Assembly: GCF_003347595.2 (NCBI RefSeq)
Contig: NZ_QCZK02000059.1
Span: 1 to 64,000, forward strand
Direction of reading: 5' to 3'
Origin: Botryobacter ruber
Lineage (GTDB): Bacteria; Bacteroidota; Bacteroidia; Cytophagales; Hymenobacteraceae
Length of the DNA: 64,000 nucleotides
In this document: piece after piece, positions 26,175 to 35,157 of the stretch
How the letters are laid out: every line of letters starts with the position of its first letter
How positions within the stretch are numbered: the stretch's first letter is position 1
The notes under the pieces: generated by a model
Told to the model about the DNA's origin: nothing
Database searches by the model: none
Seen by the model: only the letters and a program-made list of their open reading frames with translations
Position numbers and translations under genes: made by a program

Positions 26175-27263
26175 ATGACGAATAAAGTTTATTTCACCCC
26201 CGGACCTTCTGAACTTTACCCAACCGTGCCCCAGCACATGCAGACGGCCATGGAAAATAAGATCGGTAGCATTTCGCACCGCAGTCAGCAGTTCAAGGAT
26301 ATTTACGCCCACACGGTTGCTGGTTTACGCCAGTTGCTGCAGCTACCGGATCACTTCGATATCCTTTTTCTGTCTTCGGCCAACGAAATCTGGGAACGTG
26401 CCATCGAAAACACGGTAGAGAAGGAGAGTTTTCACCTGGTAAACGGCTCTTTTTCCAAGCGCTTTTATGAAATTTCGCTCGACCTGGGCCGCAAAGCTAC
26501 CAAGCATGAAGTGCCTTTCGGACAAGGATTCCGGGTTGAAGACATTGAAGTGCCTGCCTCAGCAGAACTCGTAGCCATAGTTCAGAACGAAACCAGTTCC
26601 GGCGCCGGTACGCCCGTAGCAGCTATTAACGCCCTGCGCGAAAAGACTGGTCCTGAACCACTGTTTTTCATTGATGTGGTGTCTTCTATGCCGCACCCAA
26701 AACTTGACTGGTCTAAAGTTGACTCGGTATACTTTTCGGTGCAGAAGTGTTTCGGTTTGCCTGCCGGCCTGGGTGTGTGGGTACTCAACGACCGCTGCAT
26801 TGCCAAAGCAGAAGCTTTAAAAGCCAAAGGAATGTCAGTTGGCTCTTACCACAGCATCCCGGCTACCATCGGTAAAGCACGCGCCAACCAGACACAGGAA
26901 ACGCCAAACGTGCTCAACATTTACCTGCTGGGCCAGGTAGTGCAGGAAATGAACCAGAAGGGCGTAGATGTCATCCGCCAGGAAACAGAAGCCAAAGCCA
27001 AAATGGTGTACGACTACCTGGAAGCGAGCGAGAACTTTGAGATTGCGGTTGAAGAACCAGCTCACCGCTCTGCCACTACCATCATTGCCAACACCAAACT
27101 ACCGGCATCCGAAGTAATCAAGCGCTTATCTCCCTTCGATATGGCGGTAGGCAGCGGCTACGGCAACTACAAAGAAAGCCAGATACGCATCGCCAACTTC
27201 CCGGCACACTCTGTAGGCCAGATGCAGGCGCTGGTGTATAAGTTGAAGGAGCTGGTGGGGTAA
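26175..27263 (+). CDS. serC: Class V aminotransferase, probable phosphoserine aminotransferase
   Basis: 362-aa PLP enzyme. The N-terminus YFTPGPSELYPTVP and ISHRSQQF matches the SerC/alanine-glyoxylate group; the PLP lysine lies in YFSVQKCFGLPAGLGVW, and the preceding Asp is in FFIDVVSSMP. Being directly after the SerB-SerA fusion, it most likely converts 3-phosphohydroxypyruvate to phosphoserine. It differs from E. coli-type SerC, so an alanine-glyoxylate-type specificity remains possible. The gene ends with a strong terminator. Confidence 0.85.
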   Translation: MTNKVYFTPGPSELYPTVPQHMQTAMENKIGSISHRSQQFKDIYAHTVAGLRQLLQLPDHFDILFLSSANEIWERAIENTVEKESFHLVNGSFSKRFYEISLDLGRKATKHEVPFGQGFRVEDIEVPASAELVAIVQNETSSGAGTPVAAINALREKTGPEPLFFIDVVSSMPHPKLDWSKVDSVYFSVQKCFGLPAGLGVWVLNDRCIAKAEALKAKGMSVGSYHSIPATIGKARANQTQETPNVLNIYLLGQVVQEMNQKGVDVIRQETEAKAKMVYDYLEASENFEIAVEEPAHRSATTIIANTKLPASEVIKRLSPFDMAVGSGYGNYKESQIRIANFPAHSVGQMQALVYKLKELVG

Positions 27264-27285
27264 ATGGTGTAAAACAGTAAAAAAT

Positions 27286-27329
27286 AAAAAGAGGCAGCGA
27301 GGAGAAAGTTCTTCGCTGCCTCTTTTTAT
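27286..27329 (+). terminator. Terminator after the serine pathway genes
   Basis: A perfect 15-bp stem (AAAAAGAGGCAGCGA and complement) with a 14-nt loop and a T-run. Confidence 0.88.
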
Positions 27330-27348
27330 TTCTGCGCGTTTCAACTTT

Positions 27349-27385
27349 GTCTGAACCGCTGATTAACCGGATTAAGGGATTGTCA
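27349..27385. repeat. Single copy of the GTCTGAACC-type dispersed box
   Basis: GTCTGAACCGCTGATTAACC followed by GGATTAAGGGATT. The same box occurs in both arms around mdh (14117 region in reverse, 15416 region) and in a diverged form at 30202. It ends at the stop codon of the DUF6056 gene. Confidence 0.7.
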
Positions 27386-27389
27386 TAGA

Positions 27390-28889
27390 CTACTCTTGCA
27401 TACCAAAAAGCTGCCGTTGAATACGTCTACCTACATCTTTTAACGTAGCAAAATTATCCTTTACTTCCGGTGTTGGGCCAGTTAAATAGGTGTTTGATTT
27501 CCCCCAATAAGTGGCAAACTCTTTGTTTACACCCATTTCCACCACTTCATCTGTGCGCAATTCACTAAATATGTATAACGATTTAGGAAGCGTGGTCACA
27601 GGAGTAATGGGACAGGTACTGCAGTTTGATGTTCTTAAAAATTGGTATCTGGCTTTCAACTCCTGGTCGAATCTTGCGGCTTTGCCAGAAAATAAATCTA
27701 AATAGGCAGTCGTAATATTACTTTCAAGGCTTAGTACTAAGATAGCAAACATGATTGTAAGTGAGAAAGCAAATGAATTTAGGCCTGTGTTGCTAGCAGG
27801 TAAAAGCTTCTGCCCATACTTGTTTAGCCCAACCTGAAGCAGGTAGAGCCATCCGAAAACAAAAAGGAAATAAACAACATTCTCTACCCGCGAACCAGCT
27901 CTTTGCCCGGTTGAATAAATAAAGACAAAATGCAGGATGAAAATGGTGCCCAGGTACCAGGCAACAGAAAGTGGCACAGATGCCTTGAAAATATCACTTC
28001 TAATACTATAGTTGTTAAATTTTGCAGCCCAGATCAGGATATAAATTAATGAAACCAGCAACATCGTAAAGCCCCAGTTCATAAAATTTAACACTAACAT
28101 TGCACCGGCACCCGCAAAAGAGAACAGTACATTACCAGGACTTGCCTGGCTGCTCATTCGCTCGTAATTACCCGGTGCCAACACTACGACAAGGCCTAAG
28201 AGTAACGACAGCAGGAACAGGCAAACCTGGTAATGTAATAGCTTTTTATAGAGTTGCCACTCGGTAATGAGTATTAGCAGCAGGGTAGCATTTAAAACTA
28301 TCATCGACAATTCATTGGACCCGACGATGGCAATCACCAGAACAAAACCTGCGACCTGTAAAAAGGTTCTCGCCCCTTTTTTTCTGACGTGCGGCAGCTT
28401 CAGAAGAATTCCAAAGAAGACGAGGGTATAGATAATTGCCCCCAGGTAAATCATATAGCTCGAAAACCAGTACAGGCCTTGCGCAATGTCAGGCAACTGC
28501 AAAAGGTACACTGTGATCACGAACAATGAAAAGGAAACTATTTTCTTAATACTAAATAGCTGCCCGAACAGGCTGTGAAAGAAGAAGAGGGTTGCCGTTA
28601 TGAGTAAAAGAAGGGCACTGAAAGAGTACAATTTATAAGCAGCAAAGTTACCCTGTAGCAGCGGATTCAGACGGGACACAGCCGTTGCAAAATACCTTCC
28701 TGACCAATGAAGATAACTCTCAGCCTGCGTCTCAAAAAAACCAGCACTCAGGTCCCGGTTTGCTAAAACATAATCATCCATGGCAGGATGATTATATAAA
28801 TTCAACAGTAGGAACGGTAGTATTGCCAACAAAGCCAACACCAGAAAAAAATTAGGTAAAAAGGTAGACGCCAAAAATGGTCTATACAT
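27390..28889 (-). CDS. DUF6056 family polytopic membrane protein
   Basis: 499-aa integral membrane protein with about 11-13 hydrophobic helices. The N-terminal loop NHPAMDDYVLANRDLSAGFF and HWSGRYFATAVSRLNPL corresponds to the DUF6056 signature and resembles the acidic first periplasmic loop of GT-C glycosyltransferases (the DD pair in MDDY). The C-terminal soluble part has a CSTC pair. By analogy it could transfer a sugar from a lipid donor, but this is inference. A candidate -7 box (TATCTTTG on the minus strand, 28917-28924) lies just upstream. Confidence 0.75.
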   Translation of the reverse strand: MYRPFLASTFLPNFFLVLALLAILPFLLLNLYNHPAMDDYVLANRDLSAGFFETQAESYLHWSGRYFATAVSRLNPLLQGNFAAYKLYSFSALLLLITATLFFFHSLFGQLFSIKKIVSFSLFVITVYLLQLPDIAQGLYWFSSYMIYLGAIIYTLVFFGILLKLPHVRKKGARTFLQVAGFVLVIAIVGSNELSMIVLNATLLLILITEWQLYKKLLHYQVCLFLLSLLLGLVVVLAPGNYERMSSQASPGNVLFSFAGAGAMLVLNFMNWGFTMLLVSLIYILIWAAKFNNYSIRSDIFKASVPLSVAWYLGTIFILHFVFIYSTGQRAGSRVENVVYFLFVFGWLYLLQVGLNKYGQKLLPASNTGLNSFAFSLTIMFAILVLSLESNITTAYLDLFSGKAARFDQELKARYQFLRTSNCSTCPITPVTTLPKSLYIFSELRTDEVVEMGVNKEFATYWGKSNTYLTGPTPEVKDNFATLKDVGRRIQRQLFGMQE

Positions 28890-29005
28890 GGAGGACTGAT
28901 ATTATACTTTTATCTACAAAGATAGAAAAGTAAAAATAAAGGTTTTGTTGTAGCGTACTACCCCACCTGAAGGCATCAAGACCTGAAATAGCCTGCATAA
29001 GAAGA

Positions 29006-29094
29006 GCAGCGGGAATGGTGGCAGGTGCAGCAAACAATTTTTGGTTCCCAAAGGCCTGCTTCAGGTCTGCTGCCCCTGCCACCACAGCCTCTGC
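29006..29094. repeat. Dispersed palindromic element, inverted pair (locus 3)
   Basis: Copies at 29006-29030 (forward) and 29070-29094 (reverse), 39 nt apart. The pair lies directly downstream of the gene at 29096 (minus strand) and its last bases touch the stop codon. Confidence 0.85.
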
Positions 29095-29095
29095 T

Positions 29096-29629
29096 CTAAA
29101 ACACCTGCGCAATTTCCTGCTTCAGGAAACTGATAGCGTCTGCTGTGGGTTCTGCTTCGCCAGCCAATACCATCTCCAGCACCCGTTTCGCCAGGTCGGT
29201 GCCTTTGGCATCCTGGGGCATGTTCTGATAAGCAGTATTGACCATGTTGATCACCCCCTCCTGCGCGCGCTTTACCATCTGCCAGGCCTGCTCCGTCATG
29301 TACACCTGCTGCGAGAGGTTGTGGTTAAACTCCTCCCGTATCTCTGTTACCAGCACCCGGTGATATTCTGCAGCTGTCAGTCCGGCGCCGCTTACCCGGA
29401 TGAGCAGGTTGCTTGGCGTGATGCGTTCCAGCAACAGGATAATGCGTTCGTAGGCCTGCAGGCGGATGGGCAGGATGATCTCTGAGTTTTTCATGCGCAG
29501 GTCCAGCACACGCGATTTGTAATCCCGGTCGAGGTACCTGTTTACTACATAATACATGGCACCGGCTACAATCAGGGCCGGCAGGGCAAGCCGTAAGAGT
29601 TCCATTAAAAACATGAGTCCGTTTTCCAT
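29096..29629 (-). CDS. Membrane-anchored protein, DUF7935-like
   Basis: 177-aa protein with one N-terminal transmembrane helix (about residues 5-28, LMELLRLALPALIVAGAMYY) followed by an all-helical soluble domain containing RLQAYERIILLLERITPSNL, EIREEFNHNLSQQVYMT and VINMVNTAYQNMPQDAKG. I recognise this as a conserved Bacteroidota hypothetical protein, probably the DUF7935 family. There is no enzymatic motif. It is divergent from the iscA-like gene. The role is unknown. Confidence 0.7.
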   Translation of the reverse strand: MENGLMFLMELLRLALPALIVAGAMYYVVNRYLDRDYKSRVLDLRMKNSEIILPIRLQAYERIILLLERITPSNLLIRVSGAGLTAAEYHRVLVTEIREEFNHNLSQQVYMTEQAWQMVKRAQEGVINMVNTAYQNMPQDAKGTDLAKRVLEMVLAGEAEPTADAISFLKQEIAQVF

Positions 29630-29747
29630 AGTTTATACTTTAGCGCCTAAATATCGTAAAAAATAACTTCAGGCATGCATGAATCAATTGCAGCCGGCAA
29701 ATGTTTACTTAATACGAGCGGTAGCCGTAAGATTCGTATAGAATTTG

Positions 29748-29755
29748 TAAATTTG
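29748..29755 (+). promoter_or_regulatory. Candidate -7 box upstream of the iscA-like gene
   Basis: TAAATTTG fits TAnnTTTG, giving a leader of about 25 nt before the ATG at 29786. The matching -33 box is not obvious. Confidence 0.4.
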
Positions 29756-29785
29756 CGGTTACACAGTAATTTTTAATAAAGAATT

Positions 29786-30133
29786 ATGGCAACAGAAGCA
29801 AAAACAGCACCTATAACACTTACACCGAGAGCATTGGCTGAGGTTAGAAATATAATGCAGGAAAAAAATGTACCAGCAAATTACGGGCTGCGCGTAGGCG
29901 TGCAGGGCGGTGGCTGCTCCGGTATGTCTTACCTGCTCGGTTTCGACCAGGCCAAAGATGCCGACGAGGTGTACAATGTAGAGGGAATCGACCTGATTAT
30001 GGACAAAAAGCACGCGATGTACGTGCTGGGCATGGAAGTTGACTTCCAGGACGGCCTGAATGCCCGCGGTTTCTCATTCAGCAATCCGCAAGCAAAGAGT
30101 ACCTGCGGCTGCGGTTCTTCCTTCTCAGCATAA
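29786..30133 (+). CDS. Iron-sulfur cluster assembly accessory protein (IscA/HesB family)
   Basis: 115-aa A-type carrier that passes Fe-S clusters to apoproteins. The three conserved cysteines are in GGCSGMSY (about residue 46) and near the C-terminus in STCGCGSSF. The sequence fits the ErpA/IscA group; which member cannot be settled from sequence alone. It is monocistronic, with a strong terminator after the stop. Confidence 0.93.
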   Translation: MATEAKTAPITLTPRALAEVRNIMQEKNVPANYGLRVGVQGGGCSGMSYLLGFDQAKDADEVYNVEGIDLIMDKKHAMYVLGMEVDFQDGLNARGFSFSNPQAKSTCGCGSSFSA

Positions 30134-30159
30134 AACATTTTTTCATTTTTGATCACTGG

Positions 30160-30201
30160 CAGCACAGCCCGGTTCACTTGAGCCGGGCTGTGCTGTTTTT
30201 T
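30160..30201 (+). terminator. Terminator after the iscA-like gene
   Basis: A 13-bp stem (CAGCACAGCCCGG and complement) with a 10-nt loop, then TTTTTTG. Confidence 0.88.
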
Positions 30202-30393
30202 GTCTTAACCTTTGATTTACACTGATTATGCCGATTTAACAGATTCTGCTTTCTGTTATTTATTCTGAAATAGCCTACTACTTTATTTTCAAAGGGAAAC
30301 AGCGGAAAAGACAGGAGCGACTGAAAAATTATTGCAAGTAGTATCCATTTCACCGAAATCAGCATAATCTGTGTAAATCAAAGGGTTAAGACA
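30201..30393. repeat. 193-bp palindromic repeat unit
   Basis: Arms at about 30201-30236 (TGTCTTAACCTTTGATTTAC then ACTGATTATGCCGATTT) and 30355-30393 (reverse complement with a few mismatches) enclose about 120 nt of AT-rich sequence. The left arm starts right at the iscA terminator T-run; the right arm stops 1 nt before the chaN-like stop codon. The arm resembles the GTCTGAACC box elsewhere in the window. Confidence 0.85.
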
Positions 30394-30394
30394 A

Positions 30395-31279
30395 TCAATA
30401 CGTCCTGGTCATGCTGGCCGGCACTACCAGGATATAGTCGGCTTTCTCCTGGTGCTCCTCCTGCAGCTTTTCCAGGTCGTCCTGCAGCACGGTGGTGATG
30501 GACTGAAGTTTCAACTGGGGCTGCTGCTGTTTCAGGTACCAGCCTATGCCTTCGAAGTTATCGGAATGGTAGGCGCCGTTCAGGTGCAGCACTTTTTTAC
30601 CATTCTTTACCTGCTGCAGGATAAAATGGGCCATGGTGGCATCTTTCAGGGCCTGCGCCTGTACAATATGCTCGCTTTTAACACTGCCGTGGGTGCTGCC
30701 GCCAAACATGCCTATCATCTTTTTGTAACCGGGCAGGTTCATGTCTACTGTAACAGGTAAGGGAGCTAAATAGCGTTTGCCATCGTCTGAAATTTTATCG
30801 AGCGCCTCAAGCCCACCACTGGCCACCATAGCGGCGTAACGTCGCGGCACATTGGTAGCAACAACCGGTATGCCCATGTCTTTGGCAAAGCGTATCACTG
30901 GTTTGTAATCTGTTTTGTAGTTGGGCCAGGGCCGTGCTTCCTGCTCAAAGTTAGTTTCCGCCACCTGGTCGGCCAGGTACTCGTTCAGCACCAGTTGCAC
31001 GTCGGCTTCGAACATCTCGGCGCCAATCACAACGTTGCCCTGATGCGCTTTATACAGGTCCTTCGCTGCTTCCAGCTGCAGCCAGTGCGCAATCGGGTCG
31101 TTGTGCTGCTCCCCAAACAGCACCACATCGGCTTTCTGCAGTTCCTGCAGCATGTTGCCGTAGCTGACAGGCTTGCCCTTTTTTGTAAAGAGCTTATAAG
31201 CCGGTTTGTCCTGCGCAGTTGCACCAGTTGTCATCATCAGTAAAACGAGAAGGTTTAGAATCAGAAATGGAAGCCTCAT
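30395..31279 (-). CDS. ChaN-like secreted protein (heme-binding family)
   Basis: About 294 aa from the ATG at 31279; an ATG at 31303 would add eight residues. A signal peptide ends near TGATAQ. The core matches the ChaN/DUF399 family: VVLFGEQHNDPIAHWLQ, VVIGAEMFEADVQLVL, RPWPNYKTDYKPVI and NGAYHSDNFEGIGWYL. Campylobacter ChaN binds heme and is linked to iron uptake; here there is no lipobox and no neighbouring iron transport gene, so the role is by family only. It is located downstream of the ABC exporter genes, behind a terminator. Confidence 0.85.
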   Translation of the reverse strand: MRLPFLILNLLVLLMMTTGATAQDKPAYKLFTKKGKPVSYGNMLQELQKADVVLFGEQHNDPIAHWLQLEAAKDLYKAHQGNVVIGAEMFEADVQLVLNEYLADQVAETNFEQEARPWPNYKTDYKPVIRFAKDMGIPVVATNVPRRYAAMVASGGLEALDKISDDGKRYLAPLPVTVDMNLPGYKKMIGMFGGSTHGSVKSEHIVQAQALKDATMAHFILQQVKNGKKVLHLNGAYHSDNFEGIGWYLKQQQPQLKLQSITTVLQDDLEKLQEEHQEKADYILVVPASMTRTY

Positions 31280-31315
31280 GGGTAAGTTTGTATGAAAATT
31301 CATTAGCTCAAGTTA

Positions 31316-31350
31316 CAAAAAAAGTAGCTGACCCTGCGGGGCCAGCTACT
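31316..31350 (-). terminator. Terminator of the ABC exporter operon
   Basis: Stem AGTAGCTG-CCC paired with GGG-CAGCTACT around a short loop, followed on the minus strand by seven T residues. Confidence 0.85.
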
Positions 31351-31396
31351 GGTAAAAACATAGGTTCTATTTTGTACTATGGCTTTGCTTTATACG

Positions 31397-32728
31397 CTAC
31401 ACCCGGTAAAAGAGCCATTTCGAGAGCTCTTTATAATTCACTCTTTTACCGTACATCAGGATGCCTACCCGGTATATACGGCCAGCCAGCCAAGTGGTAA
31501 AAATAAATCCGCCGACCAGCAGCCCCATCGAGAGCAGCAGTTCCCAGGTGGGCACGCCAAATGGCACCCGCACCATCATCACGATAGGCGAGGTAAACGG
31601 AATAATGGACATCCAGAACGCCACCGGCCCGTCGGGGTTTTGCAGGACCACGGTATACGACATGATAAAGGAAATGATCAGCGGAATGGTGATCGGGAAC
31701 ATAAACTGCTGCGTGTCCGTCTCGTTGTCTACGGCTGCCCCAATAGCCCCGAAGAGGGAACCGTACAGCAGGTAACCGCCCAGGAAGTAAAACAGGAAGC
31801 AAGCCAGTATCAGCGGAAAATTCAGGTTACCCAAGGCATGGCTTACATCGGCTACCACCTCTTTCGCACCTCCCTCCTGGTCTGTGGCTACTTCCTCGCC
31901 GGTGGCCTGTGCCCTGCCTGCCTCATACTGTTCCAGGGGTGAAGGGGCCGGTTTAATTCCAAATGCCGCCTGCACCCCCGTTACCACCACCGACGACAGC
32001 ACCACCCACAGCAAAAACTGCGTTAAGCCTACCCCGGCAATGCCCACGATTTTACCCATCATCAGCTGAAACGGCTTCACCGACGAAATCATTACTTCAA
32101 TGATACGGTTGGTCTTTTCCTCGATCACCCCGCGCATGATCTGCACGCCATACAAGAAAATGAAAAAGTAGATGATAACAGCTCCTATTAATCCAGCCGC
32201 TGATGTAACAATGGCATTGTTGGTCTTTTCGCCTTCGTCGCTCAGGTTAACGGTGGTAAGCGAAATACTTGCTTTCATTTTGTTCAGCAGCTCCCGCTCG
32301 ATACCGGAAGCTATAAACCGTTGGCTCTCTATTTCCCGCTCCAGCATGTTCTCCAGCCGTACCTTCGTCTGCAGGCTGGCGTTCTTTTTCGAGTACACTT
32401 TTATCCCTTCAGGATTCTGAATGTTGATCTTCGGGATGTGGAGCAGCGCGGTGTATTCTGTTTCCTGGTATATTTTTTTGGCATCTTCCAGTGAGCCCTG
32501 CAGCGTTACGAACTGCATATCCTTTTTACTTTCCAGCTTATCGGCAAACAAGCCGCTTTCATCCAGCACCATCACCACATCCGACCTATCCGACACGGTG
32601 GCCAGCCAGGCAGGCACTACCAGGAAGGCGGCCAGCAGCAGGGGCGTCAGGAAGGTCATGATGATAAAGCTCTTCTTCCGCACCCGCGTCAGGTACTCCC
32701 GCTGTATGATTAACCAGATTTTATGCAT
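31397..32728 (-). CDS. ABC-2 type transporter permease
   Basis: 443-aa membrane protein with the layout of NatB/YhaP-type ABC-2 permeases: one N-terminal helix (FIIMTFLTPLLLAAFLVVPA), a large extracytoplasmic domain of about 140 residues, then a block of five or six helices. The cytoplasmic lead MHKIWLIIQREYLTRVRKKS is typical. The start overlaps the ATPase gene end by 8 bp, indicating translational coupling. The substrate is unknown; related systems export sodium, drugs or lipids. Confidence 0.88.
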   Translation of the reverse strand: MHKIWLIIQREYLTRVRKKSFIIMTFLTPLLLAAFLVVPAWLATVSDRSDVVMVLDESGLFADKLESKKDMQFVTLQGSLEDAKKIYQETEYTALLHIPKINIQNPEGIKVYSKKNASLQTKVRLENMLEREIESQRFIASGIERELLNKMKASISLTTVNLSDEGEKTNNAIVTSAAGLIGAVIIYFFIFLYGVQIMRGVIEEKTNRIIEVMISSVKPFQLMMGKIVGIAGVGLTQFLLWVVLSSVVVTGVQAAFGIKPAPSPLEQYEAGRAQATGEEVATDQEGGAKEVVADVSHALGNLNFPLILACFLFYFLGGYLLYGSLFGAIGAAVDNETDTQQFMFPITIPLIISFIMSYTVVLQNPDGPVAFWMSIIPFTSPIVMMVRVPFGVPTWELLLSMGLLVGGFIFTTWLAGRIYRVGILMYGKRVNYKELSKWLFYRV

Positions 32729-33632
32729 AATGCGATTCTTTTACTTTTTGGATAAAAATGTCGTTGATGCTTGGCACCAGCTCTATAAATGAGTGCACCT
32801 CTACCCGCTCGATGAGGTAACGCAGCAGGTCGTTTGGCTTTGTGTCGTTGAGCAGCTTAATGGAAGCCCTGAAAACGCCGTGGCTGTCGTGCTGCTCCAG
32901 CACCTGGTAGTCTGGTGATGTTACCAGCAGCATGCCATTGCCAATTACCTGGTAGGTATCGGTTTTATAAGCATCCTTCACCTCCTTTACCGGCCCGTCC
33001 AGCACCTTTTGGGAACGATTGATCAGGGCAATATAATCGCACAGCTCTTCCACCGACTCCATACGGTGGGTCGAGAAGATAATGGTAGCGCCGTTGTCGC
33101 GCAGCCTCAGAATTTCATCTTTAATCAGGTTGGCGTTGATCGGGTCGAAGCCGGAGAACGGTTCATCCAGGATCACGAGCGAGGGTTCGTGCAGCACGGT
33201 AGCCATAAACTGCACCTTCTGCTGCATCCCCTTCGACAGGTCTTCGATGTTCTTGTACAGCCAGTCGCGGATTTCAAAACGGTCTACCCACACTTTTATG
33301 CGGTCGGTAGCCTCACTTTTCGACAAGCCTTTGAGCTGCGCCAGGTACAGCAGTTGCTCCCCTACTTTCATTTTTTTGTACAGCCCGCGCTCTTCGGGCA
33401 GGTAGCCCATGTCTTTGATATGATCAGGTTTCAGAGGTTGGTCTTTGAAGTAGATTTTACCGGAGTCAGCGCCTGTAATCTGGGTGATGATCCGGATAAG
33501 CGAAGTTTTGCCTGCCCCGTTCGGACCCAGTAAACCAAAAATACAGCCAGCCGGAATATCGAAACTCACATTATCCAGGGCCGTGTGGTTGGCATAATGC
33601 TTCGATACATTTTCGATTTTGAGGATGCTCAA
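32721..33632 (-). CDS. ABC transporter ATP-binding protein
   Basis: Energises the downstream permease. Walker A is GPNGAGKT, the signature motif is LSKGMQQKV, Walker B is LVILDEPFSGFD, and the H-loop His is in STHRME. I start it at the TTG at 33632 (303 aa), because family members begin right at SILKIENVSKHYANHTALD; an upstream start at 33719 would add 29 residues without ABC similarity. The C-terminal 90 residues form the extra domain found in NatA/YhaQ-type ATPases. Confidence 0.9.
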   Translation of the reverse strand: MSILKIENVSKHYANHTALDNVSFDIPAGCIFGLLGPNGAGKTSLIRIITQITGADSGKIYFKDQPLKPDHIKDMGYLPEERGLYKKMKVGEQLLYLAQLKGLSKSEATDRIKVWVDRFEIRDWLYKNIEDLSKGMQQKVQFMATVLHEPSLVILDEPFSGFDPINANLIKDEILRLRDNGATIIFSTHRMESVEELCDYIALINRSQKVLDGPVKEVKDAYKTDTYQVIGNGMLLVTSPDYQVLEQHDSHGVFRASIKLLNDTKPNDLLRYLIERVEVHSFIELVPSINDIFIQKVKESHYA

Positions 33633-33828
33633 TGTGATAATTTTTAGTTTAAGTAAAAATAGATTTATTCCTGTGAAGCGGCAACTGTTTAGATGAATTA
33701 CACCTAATAAATCGACCAATCCCCCTATTAACCCGATAAAGGAGCGGCAGGTTGTGCGAATGCAGGTTTTTATTAACGCGCGCGCTCGCTTTTAAAATAT
33801 TTTCTCATACTGCCACTCTTAAACCTCA

Positions 33829-33899
33829 GCAGAGGCTGTGGTGGCAGGTGCAGCAGAACAAAAATAGCCTTCTGCTGCAGTCACCACAGCCTCTGCTGC
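33829..33899. repeat. Dispersed palindromic element, inverted pair (locus 4)
   Basis: Forward copy at 33829-33853 contains the full GGCTGTGGTGGCAGGTGCAG; the reverse copy at 33875-33896 is shortened by a few bases. It lies downstream of dnaJ, beyond the dnaJ terminator. Confidence 0.85.
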
Positions 33900-33943
33900 T
33901 AAAAACCGGGGCAGCGGGAAGAACTGAGCTGCAAACAGAAGCT

Positions 33944-33980
33944 AAAAAGCCTGTCTTTTCACGTGGAAACAGACAGGCTT
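33944..33980 (-). terminator. dnaJ terminator
   Basis: A 10-bp stem AAGCCTGTCT/AGACAGGCTT with a 14-nt loop; on the minus strand a T-run follows. Confidence 0.82.
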
Positions 33981-34008
33981 TCAGTAATTAAACTATAGTG
34001 GGTAAAGC

Positions 34009-35154
34009 TTATTGGAAATAGTCTTTCACTTTCTCGAAAAACCCTTTATCGTTTTTGCCGGGGTGCGGTGCAAAGTTGTTGGAATCGCGCAGGCTCTCCA
34101 GTTTCGCCCGCTCCTCGCTGTTGAGCGACTTCGGCGTCCAGACGTTGATATGGATGAGCTGGTCGCCTTTGCCGTACCCGTTTATGTCTTTGATGCCTTT
34201 GCCGCGCAGCCTGAAAATTTCGCCGCTCTGCGTGCCGGGCTTGATGTTTACTTTTACTTTACCTGAAATAGTCGGCACTTCGATATCCGCTCCCAGGGCA
34301 GCATCTATAAAGCTGATGTACTGGTCAAAGATCACGTTGTTGCCATCGCGCTTCAGGGTGGCGTGCTGCTCTTCCTCTATCTGGATGAGCAGGTCGCCGG
34401 GAATGCCGCCGCGCTCCGGTACGTTGCCTTTGCCGCTCATCGACAGCTGCATGCCATCCATTACGCCGGCCGGCACATTAATCGTGATCACTTCTTCCTG
34501 GAGCTCTCTGCCCGTACCGTGGCAGGTTTCGCATTTATTTGTAACTACTTTGCCTTCGCCGTGGCAAACCGGGCAGGTACTGGCCGATACCATCTGGCCC
34601 AGCATCGTGTTTACCACCTTGCGCACCTGGCCCGAGCCCTGGCAGGAACTACAGGTTTGCAGGTCGGTGCCGTTTTTGGCGCCGTTGCCGCCGCAGGTGC
34701 TGCAGGCTACGTAGCGTTTTACTTTTATTTTTTTCTCAACGCCGTTGGCAATTTCCTCCAGGTTGAGCTTTAATTTAATACGCAGGTTGGTTCCTTTGCG
34801 GGTACGTCTGCCGCCACCGCCCTGCCGGCCTCCGAAAAAGCTATCGAATGGGCTTCCACCGCCTCCGAAGATGTCGCCGAACTGCGAGAAAATATCCTCC
34901 ATGTTCATGCCGCCACCGCCGAAGCCGCCATTCATGCCCTGGTGGCCGAACTGGTCGTAACGCTGACGTTTTTGCTGGTCGCTCAGCACCTCGTAGGCCT
35001 CTGCTGCTTCCTTGAACTTGTCTTCGGCAGTCGGGTCGTCGGGGTTTTTATCAGGATGGTATTTGATAGCGATTTTGCGGTAAGCTTTTTTAATCTCTTC
35101 CTGCGAAGCGCTGTTGCTTACCCCCAAAACCTCATAATAATCTCTCTTGGCCAT
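34009..35154 (-). CDS. dnaJ: Molecular chaperone DnaJ
   Basis: Hsp40 co-chaperone of DnaK. The 381-aa protein has the J domain with HPD (YHPDKNPDDP, about residue 33), a Gly/Phe-rich linker (GGFGGGGMNMEDIF), four CxxCxGxG zinc-finger repeats (CSTCGGNG, CSSCQGSG, CPVCHGEG, CETCHGTG; about 150-215) and the C-terminal substrate-binding domain. It starts 3 bp after grpE, so grpE-dnaJ form a heat-shock operon. Confidence 0.97.
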   Translation of the reverse strand: MAKRDYYEVLGVSNSASQEEIKKAYRKIAIKYHPDKNPDDPTAEDKFKEAAEAYEVLSDQQKRQRYDQFGHQGMNGGFGGGGMNMEDIFSQFGDIFGGGGSPFDSFFGGRQGGGGRRTRKGTNLRIKLKLNLEEIANGVEKKIKVKRYVACSTCGGNGAKNGTDLQTCSSCQGSGQVRKVVNTMLGQMVSASTCPVCHGEGKVVTNKCETCHGTGRELQEEVITINVPAGVMDGMQLSMSGKGNVPERGGIPGDLLIQIEEEQHATLKRDGNNVIFDQYISFIDAALGADIEVPTISGKVKVNIKPGTQSGEIFRLRGKGIKDINGYGKGDQLIHINVWTPKSLNSEERAKLESLRDSNNFAPHPGKNDKGFFEKVKDYFQ

Positions 35155-35157
35155 TAC

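Noticed and set aside
28882..29112. 76-aa minus-strand ORF ending inside the DUF6056 start
   Set aside because: Translates through the dispersed repeat pair (AEAVVAGAADL is repeat-encoded); same peptide pieces recur in other repeat loci, so it is not a gene.
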